Source: an uncultured delta proteobacterium (GTDB taxonomy: Bacteria > Desulfobacterota > Desulfobulbia > Desulfobulbales > Desulfocapsaceae). Taken from it: a stretch of DNA of 64,000 nucleotides. Shown here piece after piece: positions 19,902-28,570 of the stretch (the stretch's first letter is position 1; each line of letters opens with the position of its first letter). The position numbers and the translations under genes were made by a program. Location of the stretch: contig CAIUQR010000111.1 in NCBI GenBank assembly GCA_903901335.1, positions 21,302 through 85,301 on the forward strand, written 5' to 3'. Under the pieces are notes generated by a model that was not told the origin of the DNA, did not search any database, and saw nothing but the letters and a program-made list of their open reading frames with translations.

Positions 19902-19935
19902 GGATACAATGCCCGGTCAGACGGGCATTGTATCC
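19902..19935 (-). terminator. Hairpin downstream of rpsU
   Basis: GGATACAATGCCC and its exact complement around an eight-base centre form a 13-14 bp stem just after the rpsU stop. The U-run on the minus strand is poor (TTCACCTTTG), so it may attenuate rather than fully stop transcription into xerD. Confidence 0.65.
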
Positions 19936-19944
19936 TCTAACTAC

Positions 19945-20139
19945 TCAGACAGCCTTGCGAATGCGGTTGAACTTGCGGAGTTTCCTGCGTGCTTCAGCCT
20001 GCTTGCGACGTTTCTTGACACTCGGTTTTTCGTAGTATTCACGACGCTTCAGCTCTCTTTTTATCCCATCTATCTGCAGCTTCTTCTTCAGCTGTCTGAT
20101 GGCATATTCAAGGTCTCCTCGAACTTCAACTTCTATCAT
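19945..20139 (-). CDS. rpsU: 30S ribosomal protein S21
   Basis: A 64-residue basic protein with the S21 signature: IEVEVRGDLEYAIRQLKK at the start, ELKRREYYEKPSVKKRRK in the middle and a Lys/Arg-rich tail. S21 binds the 30S platform near the anti-Shine-Dalgarno and helps initiation. It is the first gene of a minus-strand group leading to xerD. A near-consensus sigma-70 promoter lies about 75 bases upstream and a long perfect hairpin follows the stop codon. Confidence 0.97.
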   Translation of the reverse strand: MIEVEVRGDLEYAIRQLKKKLQIDGIKRELKRREYYEKPSVKKRRKQAEARRKLRKFNRIRKAV

Positions 20140-20214
20140 TTCGGGCTCCGTTTGACGAATTAATCAAATAAAAAAGTATTTAAAAAACGCAAATTTTCAT
20201 GACAATAAACGCCT

Positions 20215-20243
20215 TTTATATAAAGAAGCTTGAATTCTGTCAA
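20215..20243 (-). promoter_or_regulatory. Sigma-70 promoter of rpsU
   Basis: On the minus strand, TTGACA (20243-20238), a 17-base spacer and TATAAA (20220-20215). The match is close to perfect and is placed upstream of rpsU as expected for a highly expressed ribosomal protein gene. Confidence 0.75.
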
Positions 20244-20402
20244 TAGAATTTTCTAAAGAAACCGTTCTTCCGTGGCGGAAGAGGGGGGAGAATTTTTTTT
20301 TAATGCTTTTCAGGTCCAGACGTTTCATAATGGCTCGGTGCCGGAGCAATACGGCCTTAAAAATCTTGGCGAGGCAGAAAAAGTTCCTTAATAGGTGATA
20401 AT

Positions 20403-21344
20403 GTGGGCGAAAAAACGAGATTGCGTGTGGCCTTGCTGGCCGGTGGAAAATCAGGGGAGCGGGAAGTCTCGCTCAATGGTGCCAAAGGGGTTGAAAAGGC
20501 ACTTGATCCCGAGAAATTCGACGTAACAAAATATGATACGGCAACGGACCTGGCAGCCCTGGTCGCAGCTGCCTCCAGGATTGATTTTGCCTTTATTCTT
20601 CTCCATGGCCTTTTCGGTGAGGATGGGACTGTGCAGGGTCTTCTGGAGCTGCTCGGCATTCCCTACCAGGGCTCCGGGGTCCTGGGCAGCGCTCTGGCCA
20701 TGGATAAGAACCTGGCCAAGGAGATATACCGTCTGCATGATCTGCCGGTGGCCGGCTGGGAGATGGTGGATGTCCGTAAAGGGCCGACGACGGCTGTGCT
20801 CATTGAACGTCTCGGTCTGCCATTGGTGGTGAAACCCATCTGTCAGGGGTCCAGTATCGGCATGACGATTGCCCGTACTGAGGCCGAGCTTGCCGCAGGG
20901 ATTGAAACTGCCTTTGTCCATGATTCCAGGGTAATGGTGGAGCAGTTCATTGTCGGTCGAGAGATCACCGCCGGTGTCCTCGGCAATACTGATCCTGTCG
21001 CCCTGCCGCTCATTGAGATTATTCCTGGGGAGGGGTACACTTTTTTTGATTATAACGCCAAATATAAACCCGGCGCCTCAAGGGAGATTTGTCCTGCGCC
21101 CATCGAGGAGGGCATGGCCGCCAGGGCTCAACAGTATGGTGTTGCCGCCCACAGAGCCCTGCAGCTGCGCGGATACTCACGGACCGATATGATTCTGACC
21201 GCTGAAGGAAGGTTTGTTCTGCTGGAGACAAACACTATTCCCGGCATGACCGCCACCAGCCTTTTTCCTCAGGCAGCAGCAGCGTATGGTCTCTCTTTTC
21301 CTGCCCTTCTGGAGAAGTTGATCGAGCTCGGCATGGAAAAATGA
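20403..21344 (+). CDS. ddl: D-alanine--D-alanine ligase
   Basis: An ATP-grasp ligase that makes D-Ala-D-Ala for peptidoglycan, 313 residues. Motifs in order: LLAGGKSGEREVSLN (N-terminal strand-loop), LLHGLFGEDGTVQGLLELL, GSGVLGSALAMDK, the ATP-binding VVKPICQGSSIGM, and the metal-binding end FVLLETNTIPGMT. The start is GTG at 20403, behind a weak AGGTGAT. It stands apart from a mur/fts cluster. The rest of that cluster is not in the window. It is convergent with an unknown gene to the right. Confidence 0.95.
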   Translation: MGEKTRLRVALLAGGKSGEREVSLNGAKGVEKALDPEKFDVTKYDTATDLAALVAAASRIDFAFILLHGLFGEDGTVQGLLELLGIPYQGSGVLGSALAMDKNLAKEIYRLHDLPVAGWEMVDVRKGPTTAVLIERLGLPLVVKPICQGSSIGMTIARTEAELAAGIETAFVHDSRVMVEQFIVGREITAGVLGNTDPVALPLIEIIPGEGYTFFDYNAKYKPGASREICPAPIEEGMAARAQQYGVAAHRALQLRGYSRTDMILTAEGRFVLLETNTIPGMTATSLFPQAAAAYGLSFPALLEKLIELGMEK

Positions 21345-21398
21345 TCGGACTGCCCTGTGCAGGTGGTGCGGGTCCCCCCTGGCCTCGTGCTGAACTCT

Positions 21399-22709
21399 CT
21401 ACAGCTCTTCGATCTGTCTTCTGAAACGGCGCAGCTGCAGGGTCCGGATTTCGCTGAGGTTCAGGTTGTAGATATCCGGAGGAAAGAGGAGTTCGGCCAC
21501 GCCGGAGTCGAAGATGCGCTTTACCTCATATTCGTCATGGGCCACATCCCGCCGGTAGATATAGTTCAGGTAGCTCTTATTGGTGTGCAGGATGAATTCG
21601 ACGCGCATTCCTCCGAGGCGGGCGAAAAATTTGAGCATCTGGGTCTTGTCGGAGCTGCCTGTATTCTGACTTTTATAGGCTCTCCCTGTCAGGGTATCGG
21701 AGATGTCTTCCAGGGTCATGAAGGAGTTGATTTTCAGGGCGCTCTGGGTCAGGTGCTGCTGGAAGTGCTGGACGTCGCTGATGGTGTTCAGAACTGCCAT
21801 CAGGCCAAGCTCGTCATCGACGGCCACGGCCGGATTTTTCTCATTTTTCCGGAGCAGTTTCAGGACCTTTGCAGCGGGAGGTTTCTTGCGGATTGTTACG
21901 TAGATCGGTATCTCCCGGTTGCCTTTGGAAAAGCGTCGCCGTTTGATCAGCGTGATTTTCTGACCCGGTTTTGGAGGCAGGGCCTTCATGGTCTTTTCAT
22001 CGACAACCTTGACATCGGTGCAGGCAAACGATTCCATCTCATGCTGGCTGATCAGATAGACGATCTCCAGCTCGCCGATCTTCATACTGGAACTCCAGAC
22101 ATATTCATTCAGGAAATGCAGGAACCCGGTAAATTTATTCTCAATATCCGTTTCCCGTTCGCGCTGATCGATGGAGCCTGCCAGATTCATCAGGGTCAGC
22201 TTTCGCTTTGCCTCAAAACGGGCCTTCTTATGGTACCGTTCATCGAAGATGATCAGCAGCAGGTCAAGCGGATCACTGATTACCTCGATTTCGTTGGTCG
22301 TTTCAATATGAGAGGAGAAAGGGGCTAAGATCTTCGAGCGGAGATAGGAAACGACATCATTGGCCGTACGGGCGTATTCATGCAGCCTGTTCTGAATTTC
22401 CCTGGTGTTGCCGTTGATCCCGAACATGTTGGCCAACAGGATGATGGCCCGATCGTGCCGAATAGCGCGAAGCTTTTGGTTTTTGATCAGCAAGGGGATG
22501 TCCTCGTAGCCTGAAATATCCAGGAACTCGAAGATCTGATTGCGGATGGCCCGGTATTTAGTCACATTTACCTGATCGCTGCAGTACAGGCGGACCCATT
22601 CCTTGGCCTCTTTCGAAAACGGATGGGTAAACGGGACCAGGAAGCCGGTTGCGAACAAATCGTCCTGCTTCATCGAGGTGAAAATCGAGTCTTTACCTAA
22701 AATTTCCAT
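21399..22709 (-). CDS. Conserved protein of unknown function
   Basis: A 436-residue soluble, charged protein with no signal peptide or membrane helix. The N-terminal third is helical with several Arg/Lys-rich helices (FDERYHKKARFEAKRKLTLMNLAG). The middle has a basic beta segment (GQKITLIKRRRFSKGNREIP). The C-terminus includes FARLGGMRVEFILHTNKSYLNYIYRRD. I see no catalytic motif I can name. It lies just downstream of serS on the same strand (44-base gap), so it may share its transcript. It looks like a real, well-conserved gene by codon pattern. Confidence 0.75.
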   Translation of the reverse strand: MEILGKDSIFTSMKQDDLFATGFLVPFTHPFSKEAKEWVRLYCSDQVNVTKYRAIRNQIFEFLDISGYEDIPLLIKNQKLRAIRHDRAIILLANMFGINGNTREIQNRLHEYARTANDVVSYLRSKILAPFSSHIETTNEIEVISDPLDLLLIIFDERYHKKARFEAKRKLTLMNLAGSIDQRERETDIENKFTGFLHFLNEYVWSSSMKIGELEIVYLISQHEMESFACTDVKVVDEKTMKALPPKPGQKITLIKRRRFSKGNREIPIYVTIRKKPPAAKVLKLLRKNEKNPAVAVDDELGLMAVLNTISDVQHFQQHLTQSALKINSFMTLEDISDTLTGRAYKSQNTGSSDKTQMLKFFARLGGMRVEFILHTNKSYLNYIYRRDVAHDEYEVKRIFDSGVAELLFPPDIYNLNLSEIRTLQLRRFRRQIEEL

Positions 22710-22752
22710 ACGATCAAATCACAAAATTATACCGTTCGTCGGGGTCTGGGTA

Positions 22753-24024
22753 TCAGAACCGTTGTTCAAAGTAGGGCTTAAGGACCTCCGGAATCCTGAT
22801 CGAGCCGTCCTCCTGCTGATAATTCTCCATCACGGCAACCAGGGTACGTCCGACGGCAAGCCCCGAGCCGTTCAAGGTGTGGACCAGCCTGCTCTTTTTC
22901 TGGCCCTCCGGACGATAGCGGATGGAGCCGCGCCGGGCTTGAAAATCGAGGAAATTGGAGCAGGAAGAGATCTCCCGGTAGGCCTGCTGTCCCGGCAGCC
23001 AGACCTCGATGTCGTAGGTCTTCGTCGCAGAAAAGCCCAGGTCGCCGGTACAGAGGGTGACCACCCGGTAGTGGAGACCCAGGAGCTGCAGGACCGATTC
23101 GGCGTCGGCGAGCAGGGATTCCAGTTCCTGCGTCGAGGTCTCGGGTGTTGTGAATTTCACCAGCTCCACCTTGGTGAACTGGTGCTGCCTGATCAGCCCC
23201 CGGGTGTCCTTGCCGTAGGAACCGGCCTCGGAGCGAAAGCAGGGGGTGAAGGCGGTGAATTTGACCGGCAGGTCCTTTTCGTCGATGGTCTCATCGCGGA
23301 AGATGTTGGTCACCGGGACCTCGGCGGTCGGGATCAGATAGAGGTCCCAGTCCTGGATCTTGAAAAGATCCGCTTCGAACTTCGGCAGCTGACCGGTGGC
23401 GGTCATCGAGGCGCTTTTGACCAGAAACGGCGGCAGGACCTCGGTGTAGCCGTTTCTCTGGGTATGCAGGTCGAGCATGAAATTTGTCAGCGCCCTGTCC
23501 AGCCGGGACGCAAGGCCTGTGAGCAACGAGAACCTGGCTCCGGAGAGTTTGGCGGCGCGCTCGAAATCGAGGATCCGGAGCTGCTCGCCCAGCTCCCAGT
23601 GGGATTTAGGGGTAAACGAAAAGGCCGGTTTTTCGCCCCATTTTCGTACTTCGACATTGTCGCTGTCGCTTTGTCCGACAGGGACCGTGTCATCACAGAG
23701 ATTGGGGATGGTCATCACACTATCCTGCAGGCGGACCTGGATGCCGGCAAGCTCAGCATCCAGGTCCTTGATCTTCTGGCTCGTCTCACGCATCTCCAGA
23801 ATCAGAGGGTCGGCCATTGCCTTCCCGGGTCCGCCTTTCAGCTGGGCTATCTCTTTGGAGGCGGTATTCCTCTTATTTTTAAGGGCTTCAACCTCCGTCA
23901 GCAGGGCCAGCCGTTTCCGGTCAAGCCGGGAAAATTCATCCAGCTTATCGACAGCCATCCCGCGTCTGGCGCATTTTTCTTTTACAAGGTCCAGGTTTTC
24001 CCGTATAAATCGTAGTTCGAGCAT
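22753..24024 (-). CDS. serS: Seryl-tRNA synthetase
   Basis: A class II aminoacyl-tRNA synthetase, 423 residues. The N-terminal tRNA-binding coiled coil spans about residues 25-105 ([19 protein letters not shown] onward). The catalytic domain has motif 2 ([21 protein letters not shown]) and motif 3 ([18 protein letters not shown]). It starts at ATG with [14 protein letters not shown], the family's usual beginning. SerS would also charge tRNA-Sec with serine, the first step towards the selenocysteine used by two genes in this window. Confidence 0.97.
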   Translation of the reverse strand: MLELRFIRENLDLVKEKCARRGMAVDKLDEFSRLDRKRLALLTEVEALKNKRNTASKEIAQLKGGPGKAMADPLILEMRETSQKIKDLDAELAGIQVRLQDSVMTIPNLCDDTVPVGQSDSDNVEVRKWGEKPAFSFTPKSHWELGEQLRILDFERAAKLSGARFSLLTGLASRLDRALTNFMLDLHTQRNGYTEVLPPFLVKSASMTATGQLPKFEADLFKIQDWDLYLIPTAEVPVTNIFRDETIDEKDLPVKFTAFTPCFRSEAGSYGKDTRGLIRQHQFTKVELVKFTTPETSTQELESLLADAESVLQLLGLHYRVVTLCTGDLGFSATKTYDIEVWLPGQQAYREISSCSNFLDFQARRGSIRYRPEGQKKSRLVHTLNGSGLAVGRTLVAVMENYQQEDGSIRIPEVLKPYFEQRF

Positions 24025-24207
24025 AGCGTCAGTATCCGATTGCAGTCAGGATAAAAGGTATAATTTTAATTTTGTTGGTCAGTGGAAAGAGTTTCTTATC
24101 ACGGCCGGTTTACGAACGCAACCTCTATCAAATTGCTTTTCTGCGTAGGGTCTGCTATTTTGCCGACAATCAAACGTGTCGAGGCCGGTTCTTTTGGTTC
24201 CGAATTC

Positions 24208-24933
24208 ATGTCGCAGGCACACTACAAATATTTGGCTATGCAAACCCATACTTCATTGATAGTTTTTTTTAACGAATTACGCAAGTCCATACGTGCACTT
24301 GGTATAGGGGTTCTTGGGCTTACCGTGATTATTTTTTTTCTCTCTCCGCGCCTGCTGCAGCTTGTCCAGGGGCATCTTGCCCATAAGTTGTACTTTTTTT
24401 CGATTGCCGGACCGTTTCTGGCGCATGTGAAGCTGTCCCTCTTTGCCGCCCTGTACGGTCTGATGCCGTGGATTACAACAGTTCTCTGGCGGGCCATGGC
24501 CAAACCTTTCGGGGTGGAGGGGCTGCCGCTTGCCTTTTTTGTTTTTTTTACCTGTCTGCTCTTTTACACCGGGACATTATTTTGTTATATCATTACGTTG
24601 CCGATGGGGATCGAATTTCTTCTGGGGTATGGCTCCGAGCAATTGAAACCTGTCATATCGGTGACGAGGTTTGTGAATTTTATCTCCCTTTTCATTCTGG
24701 GTTTCGGACTGGTTTTTGAACTGCCCATCTTTATGGTGTTTATGGCTCGGGTCGGGGTCTGCTCGCGGAAGTTTTTTGCAAAAAACAGGCGCTATGCCGT
24801 TCTGGTCATCTCGATTGTGGCTGCAGTTCTGACCCCAACCCCCGATGTTTTTAATATGGGATTAATGGGCGTGCCGTTGTACATGCTGTATGAGGCAGGA
24901 ATTATAATTCTTGCCGTGATGCGGATTAAATAG
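24208..24933 (+). CDS. tatC: Twin-arginine translocase subunit TatC
   Basis: A six-helix inner-membrane protein that recognises twin-arginine signal peptides of folded exported proteins. The N-terminal region has the family's hydrophobic-ELR pattern (LIVFFNELRKSIRALG). The later segments include the GLVFELPIFMVFMARVG region and the C-terminal AAVLTPTPDVFNMGLMGVPL, both diagnostic. The open frame begins 42 codons earlier, but the extension is not TatC-like; ATG 24208 (241 residues) or ATG 24238 is the likely start. No tatA/B gene is nearby. It is divergent from serS. Confidence 0.93.
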   Translation: MSQAHYKYLAMQTHTSLIVFFNELRKSIRALGIGVLGLTVIIFFLSPRLLQLVQGHLAHKLYFFSIAGPFLAHVKLSLFAALYGLMPWITTVLWRAMAKPFGVEGLPLAFFVFFTCLLFYTGTLFCYIITLPMGIEFLLGYGSEQLKPVISVTRFVNFISLFILGFGLVFELPIFMVFMARVGVCSRKFFAKNRRYAVLVISIVAAVLTPTPDVFNMGLMGVPLYMLYEAGIIILAVMRIK

Positions 24934-24960
24934 GAATTTTACTATGGGACTAAAATTCCT
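24932..24960. terminator. Bidirectional hairpin between tatC and the DUF523 gene
   Basis: AGGAATTTTA and its perfect complement around a nine-base loop. The stem lies over the end of tatC and the last codons of the convergent DUF523 gene. The arms carry T-runs in both directions. Confidence 0.5.
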
Positions 24961-25360
24961 GCAGTCGGAATCTGTGCTGTCTGAGCAGGGCAGCGGTGAC
25001 GCCTGCTGAGCCGCAGGATGGGCTGCGGGCCTTCAGAAAGACAGCATCGACGGGTTGGCTTCGGGCGACAGCAAGGACCTGAAAGGCTCCATTGACGTAG
25101 GCTCTGGTAACGTCGGTACCGCCTACGGTTACCACCCGGGCGTTACCCAGAAGGACGTCGTCGCCATTGCCGCCGACGATATCGGCTGGTTCCCGCGGGG
25201 TTGAAAGGCCGCCAAGTTGTTCCGGACAGACGGGGATCCAGGTTGCATCCTGTAGCAACCGGAGGCATGTTTCGTCGGCCTTTACACTGCCGTCATAGCG
25301 TGTACAGAGTCCGGCAAGGCAGGCGCTGACAAGGTAGAGAGGACGAGGTTGATTGTGCAT
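24950..25360 (-). CDS. DUF523 family protein with an internal deletion
   Basis: A 136-residue member of the DUF523 family of Cys-containing cytoplasmic proteins of unknown function. The start is set at MHNQPRPLYLVSACLAG (25360), as the family begins a few residues before SACLAG. Conserved motifs are SACLAGLCTRYDG, CPEQLGGLSTPREP and KARSPSCG. In typical members SPSCG is followed by a short IYDGTFSG-like segment before GVTAALL; here SPSCG runs almost directly into AGVTAALL, so about 12-15 residues are missing in frame. The three conserved Cys regions remain. Confidence 0.85.
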   Translation of the reverse strand: MHNQPRPLYLVSACLAGLCTRYDGSVKADETCLRLLQDATWIPVCPEQLGGLSTPREPADIVGGNGDDVLLGNARVVTVGGTDVTRAYVNGAFQVLAVARSQPVDAVFLKARSPSCGSAGVTAALLRQHRFRLQEF

Positions 25361-25471
25361 TATAAAAAATACATGGTAGCTTATGGTTGATGGACCCGCA
25401 AATAGACGTTGTTCAATATTTTTTTTATGATACCACAAGACAGTAAGAAGTTGTTTTCGCAGGGAGAGTCT

Positions 25472-25804
25472 ATGAGAAGAAGACCCCGGACTTCATTGTC
25501 GCCAGGCCAGTTGAGACGCGTGGTCGGAATAGGGGCGTGTCTGGTGGTCATTGCCATACTCTGGGTTATTTTTGCGCCCCGTATGGGGGTGTATTCTCTG
25601 CTGCACCAACGTTCAACGCTTGCCCGCCTGCGGGTAGAGAACATTGAGATCGAAGAAAAAAACGGCTTCCTGCAGAAGGAGATAGAACAAATAAAAAACG
25701 ATCCTGAATACTTTGAAAAAATTGCCAGGGATAAGTACGGCCTCCTGAAAGAAAATGAGATGGTCTTTGAATTTACCCCCAGCAAAAAAGAAAAGAAAAA
25801 ATAA
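25472..25804 (+). CDS. ftsB: Septum formation initiator (FtsB/DivIC-like)
   Basis: A small bitopic membrane protein of the divisome, 110 residues. The start is ATG 25472 behind GGGAGAG. Residues about 17-37 form one membrane span (VVGIGACLVVIAILWVIF). A periplasmic coiled coil follows (about 48-85), then the family's C-terminal segment DPEYFEKIARDKYGLLKENEMVFEF. It probably links FtsL and FtsQ during septation. It is a single gene, convergent with the FmdB-like gene. Confidence 0.88.
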   Translation: MRRRPRTSLSPGQLRRVVGIGACLVVIAILWVIFAPRMGVYSLLHQRSTLARLRVENIEIEEKNGFLQKEIEQIKNDPEYFEKIARDKYGLLKENEMVFEFTPSKKEKKK

Positions 25805-25867
25805 TGGACGGCCGGGGGATTTGAACTGACGTCTGGAGAAGCCTCACGGGCTCTCTTGTCAGTGAGC
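25805..25867. repeat. Structured intergenic element with a tRNA-like 3' fragment
   Basis: Between the convergent ftsB and fmdB-like genes the DNA can form nested stems: outer ACTGAC/GTCAGT and inner GAGA-GCC/GGCTTCTC. On the minus strand it is followed by TTCAAATCCCCCGGCCGTCC, which resembles the T-loop and 3' acceptor side of a tRNA. The 5' part of a tRNA is missing. It may be a tRNA remnant or simply a bidirectional terminator-like hairpin. Confidence 0.3.
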
Positions 25868-26080
25868 TCAGGAAAAGCCGGATTTGGAGCGGCAACCAGG
25901 CGGAGCCGCCGCCGGTAAGGTTCCAGTTTTTTTTATGGTGCTGTTGACTGTCGAGAGCAGCCTGTTGATGTCCGAGCTTCCGCACTGCCTGCATTTTACC
26001 CCACCCACCTCAGCATACGAGGCGACAATGGTTTCAAATACCGCAGTGCATGTATTACATCTAAATTCGTAAATAGGCAT
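25868..26080 (-). CDS. FmdB-type zinc ribbon protein
   Basis: A 70-residue protein with an N-terminal putative regulatory zinc ribbon: MPIYEFRCNTCTAVFE, then CRQCGSSDI. This gives the CxxC...CxxC arrangement of the FmdB/CxxC family, followed by a low-complexity Ser/Ala/Pro tail. The start at ATG 26080 is chosen because the family always begins MPxYEFxC. Family members are small regulators or adaptors of uncertain role. Confidence 0.88.
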   Translation of the reverse strand: MPIYEFRCNTCTAVFETIVASYAEVGGVKCRQCGSSDINRLLSTVNSTIKKTGTLPAAAPPGCRSKSGFS

Positions 26081-26261
26081 AATCGTATCCCTGTGAGATA
26101 AGCTGGATATTCTGTGAAGCGGTTGCAAAGGCCGGTCGAAAATCGTGGACCCCGACGAAAACCCGGCTCCATTCTGTTTGCATACGATACTACCGGACAG
26201 GCAAAAAGTAAAGCCGCCGGTGCCGGGTGGCGGGAAGGGGAAGGTCCCTGCTGATCCGAGA

Positions 26262-26651
26262 CTATGCCAGCAGGTCTTTCAGAATCTCACAGGAACGGCA
26301 TTTAACCATCTTTTCCTCAAGTGAGCATCCCTGGGTGCAGTCACAGCAGGTTCCACAGATGAACCAGCACAGATGTCCGCTCTGAAACTCCCAGGCCGGG
26401 CATTGTTTCTCCATCCCGCAGTGTTTTCTTTCCCAGCAGGGGATGGTGGTCCTGTGTTTCCCCTTATGATTGCAAAGAAGGAAGAAGACCTGGCGTTCAA
26501 TATGGGACGGAATCGTTCTCCATCCCTGCTCATAGCTGTGAACGGTCTTGAGAGCGATTCCGAGCAGTTCCGCCATCTCTTTTTGTGTTTTTCCAAGCTT
26601 TTTCCTGGATCGTGCAAATTCCTCGGTATCCAATTGGGCCTCCTTGTCCAT
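26262..26651 (-). CDS. XRE-type HTH protein with a Cys-rich two-CW domain
   Basis: A 129-residue protein. Residues about 8-60 form a helix-turn-helix of the XRE type (ARSRKKLGKTQKEMAELLG, ALKTVHSYEQGWR). The C-terminal half has ten Cys and paired CW motifs (PCWERKHCGMEKQCPAW, HLCWFICGTCCDC, KCRSC). That is the layout of the two-CW domain, probably a zinc or Fe-S module. It suggests a DNA-binding regulator responding to metal or redox state. The start is the Met at 26651; a longer frame to 26747 gives a non-conserved N-terminus. No clear target is adjacent. Confidence 0.75.
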   Translation of the reverse strand: MDKEAQLDTEEFARSRKKLGKTQKEMAELLGIALKTVHSYEQGWRTIPSHIERQVFFLLCNHKGKHRTTIPCWERKHCGMEKQCPAWEFQSGHLCWFICGTCCDCTQGCSLEEKMVKCRSCEILKDLLA

Positions 26652-26793
26652 CAGAATAGTTAGTAGACTTAAAGATACTACAGATGTCCGTATCTGACAA
26701 GATGGAGATCCCGGAAAAGACCAGTCCGCCGGGTGGTTCCCGATCACGTTCCATCACTTCCGGTGAGAGCGCCGATGCAAGGCATCCACATAG

Positions 26794-28449
26794 TCATTGA
26801 TGATCATCCTGCAGCCGGAAGAGGATATACCCCCGATCGGTCTGGAGGCGTTCGGTCGAGACGCCTGCCTCCTGGAGCTTGCCGAGATAGTATTCCGTGG
26901 TAATGCCGACCTGAATTCTTGAACTCTGGAAATCCTTACGGAGGGAATCGAGGTCGTTGATGCCGTAGACGGCGGTCCGGCGATGGGCATAAAAATTCAC
27001 ACTCGGCCGGCTTTTGACTTCGAGCATCGCGATCTTGCCTTCCTCCGGCGTCTTGTCGGCTGCCTGTTCGGCGAGATGGATGAGCGGCCGGTTGATCAGT
27101 TCGTCATAGGTGGGCAAAATGATCTGGAAAAGGACGCCGGTGACAACCAGTGCCGTGGCGGAGAGGACAGTGAAGAGGGCAGTTGCCGTTTTCGTCCGGT
27201 TTGCTGATAGAAGAAAAAGGGCTGCGGCTAACATGCTCAGTCCGGAAGTGTACGGAATGTAGCCTAAATTTATTGGCTGTGCCAGGACCGGGGCCCTCAA
27301 GGCCGACTTGCCGAGCATCTGGGGGAGATGGGCGATGATTTGGGGAGAGGCCAGGAGGAGGATACCCAGTCCCAGGATCAGGAGTGCTGCCAGATAGGTG
27401 GCAATCGACCAGACGAGTTTTCCCCTTTTTTCCTTTTCGTCAAAGAGCGTTGCCGTGAGCATGGCGATACCGGGCAGGGCCGGACAGATATAATTGGGCA
27501 GTTTAGTTGCAGCCATGGAGAAGAAGACGAGCGTCACCATCGAGAACAAGATAAAGAGGCGGAGAAAACGGACGCGCCTGCTTGACGAATCCCGATATGG
27601 ACAGCGGATGGCGGCCAGGGGAACAAAAAGGCTCCAGGGCATGAAGCCCGCCAGGAGAACAATCAGATAAAAATAAACAGGTCCGGAGTGTCCCTCAAGC
27701 GGTGTTGTGAAGCGCTCGATATGGTGTTTGATGAAGAGGTCTTTCATAAAGGCAAAACCGTCGGGATGAACACATCCCAGCAGCAGGTACCAGGAAAAGC
27801 CGATTCCAATCAGCAGCAGTGTTCCCGGTATAATCCATGAGCGTTTGAAAAGAAGAGACAATCTACCGATGGAAAGGAGATAGATAAGGGCAGTGACCAC
27901 AGGAAAGAAGGCGCCGATGGCTCCTTTGGTCAGCATCGCCAGTCCGGCGAAAACGCAGCCGGCCCAAAACCAGGAGGCGCCGGATTTTTGTTGTAATTGA
28001 CGCTCGACACCCCACCAAAAAAAACACAGACAGAGAATTAAAAACAAGGTTAGCAGCATATCCGTCATCGCAATACGGGAGAGATAGACAAAAAAGAGGC
28101 TGCTGCCGAGAATCAAGGCCGCCCGGAAGGCCGTTTCCGAGCCTAATGGTTTGCGGCCGGCCAGAAAGACCAGAAGGACAGTGGCGATCCCTGCCAGGGC
28201 ATTGATGAACCGGGCGCCGAACGAGGTCGTGCCGAATAACCTGTAACCAAGCATCTGGCCCCAATAGAGCAGCGGAGGTTTTTCAAAGAACCCCTGACCG
28301 TTCAGAGAGGGGACTATATATTGATGTTGGATGAGCATCTCACGGGAGACCTCGGCGTACACTCCCTCGTCGTAATCAATGACGCCTGGTTTGCCGAGGA
28401 AACCCATGTAGAGCGAGGTGAAAATGACCAGCAATAATAAAAATCTCAT
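26794..28449 (-). CDS. ArnT/PMT-type membrane glycosyltransferase (GT83-like)
   Basis: A 551-residue integral membrane protein with about 12 membrane helices. The N-terminal periplasmic-loop motif DYDEGVYAEVSREM supplies the catalytic Asp/Glu pair typical of the GT-C fold, followed by FFEKPPLLYWGQ, a hallmark of ArnT-like enzymes that use polyprenyl-phosphate sugars. The C-terminal part is a periplasmic domain. It probably adds a sugar to lipid A or another envelope glycan. The acceptor is unknown. A GT10-type transferase lies on the same strand just upstream, so both may modify the cell surface. Confidence 0.88.
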   Translation of the reverse strand: MRFLLLLVIFTSLYMGFLGKPGVIDYDEGVYAEVSREMLIQHQYIVPSLNGQGFFEKPPLLYWGQMLGYRLFGTTSFGARFINALAGIATVLLVFLAGRKPLGSETAFRAALILGSSLFFVYLSRIAMTDMLLTLFLILCLCFFWWGVERQLQQKSGASWFWAGCVFAGLAMLTKGAIGAFFPVVTALIYLLSIGRLSLLFKRSWIIPGTLLLIGIGFSWYLLLGCVHPDGFAFMKDLFIKHHIERFTTPLEGHSGPVYFYLIVLLAGFMPWSLFVPLAAIRCPYRDSSSRRVRFLRLFILFSMVTLVFFSMAATKLPNYICPALPGIAMLTATLFDEKEKRGKLVWSIATYLAALLILGLGILLLASPQIIAHLPQMLGKSALRAPVLAQPINLGYIPYTSGLSMLAAALFLLSANRTKTATALFTVLSATALVVTGVLFQIILPTYDELINRPLIHLAEQAADKTPEEGKIAMLEVKSRPSVNFYAHRRTAVYGINDLDSLRKDFQSSRIQVGITTEYYLGKLQEAGVSTERLQTDRGYILFRLQDDHQ

Positions 28450-28570
28450 AGAAGAAACCAGGTATAAATAAACAGAAAGAGGTTTAAACCGGGACGAGAT
28501 TCAGGAGAATACTTTTGTTTCAATACATTACACATTAAAAGATCTCTGAATTCCGTTGGTTCACTACTTG

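Noticed and set aside
24082..24207. N-terminal extension of TatC by 42 codons
   Set aside because: The extension is not TatC-like and is not membrane-compatible; a later ATG fits the family.
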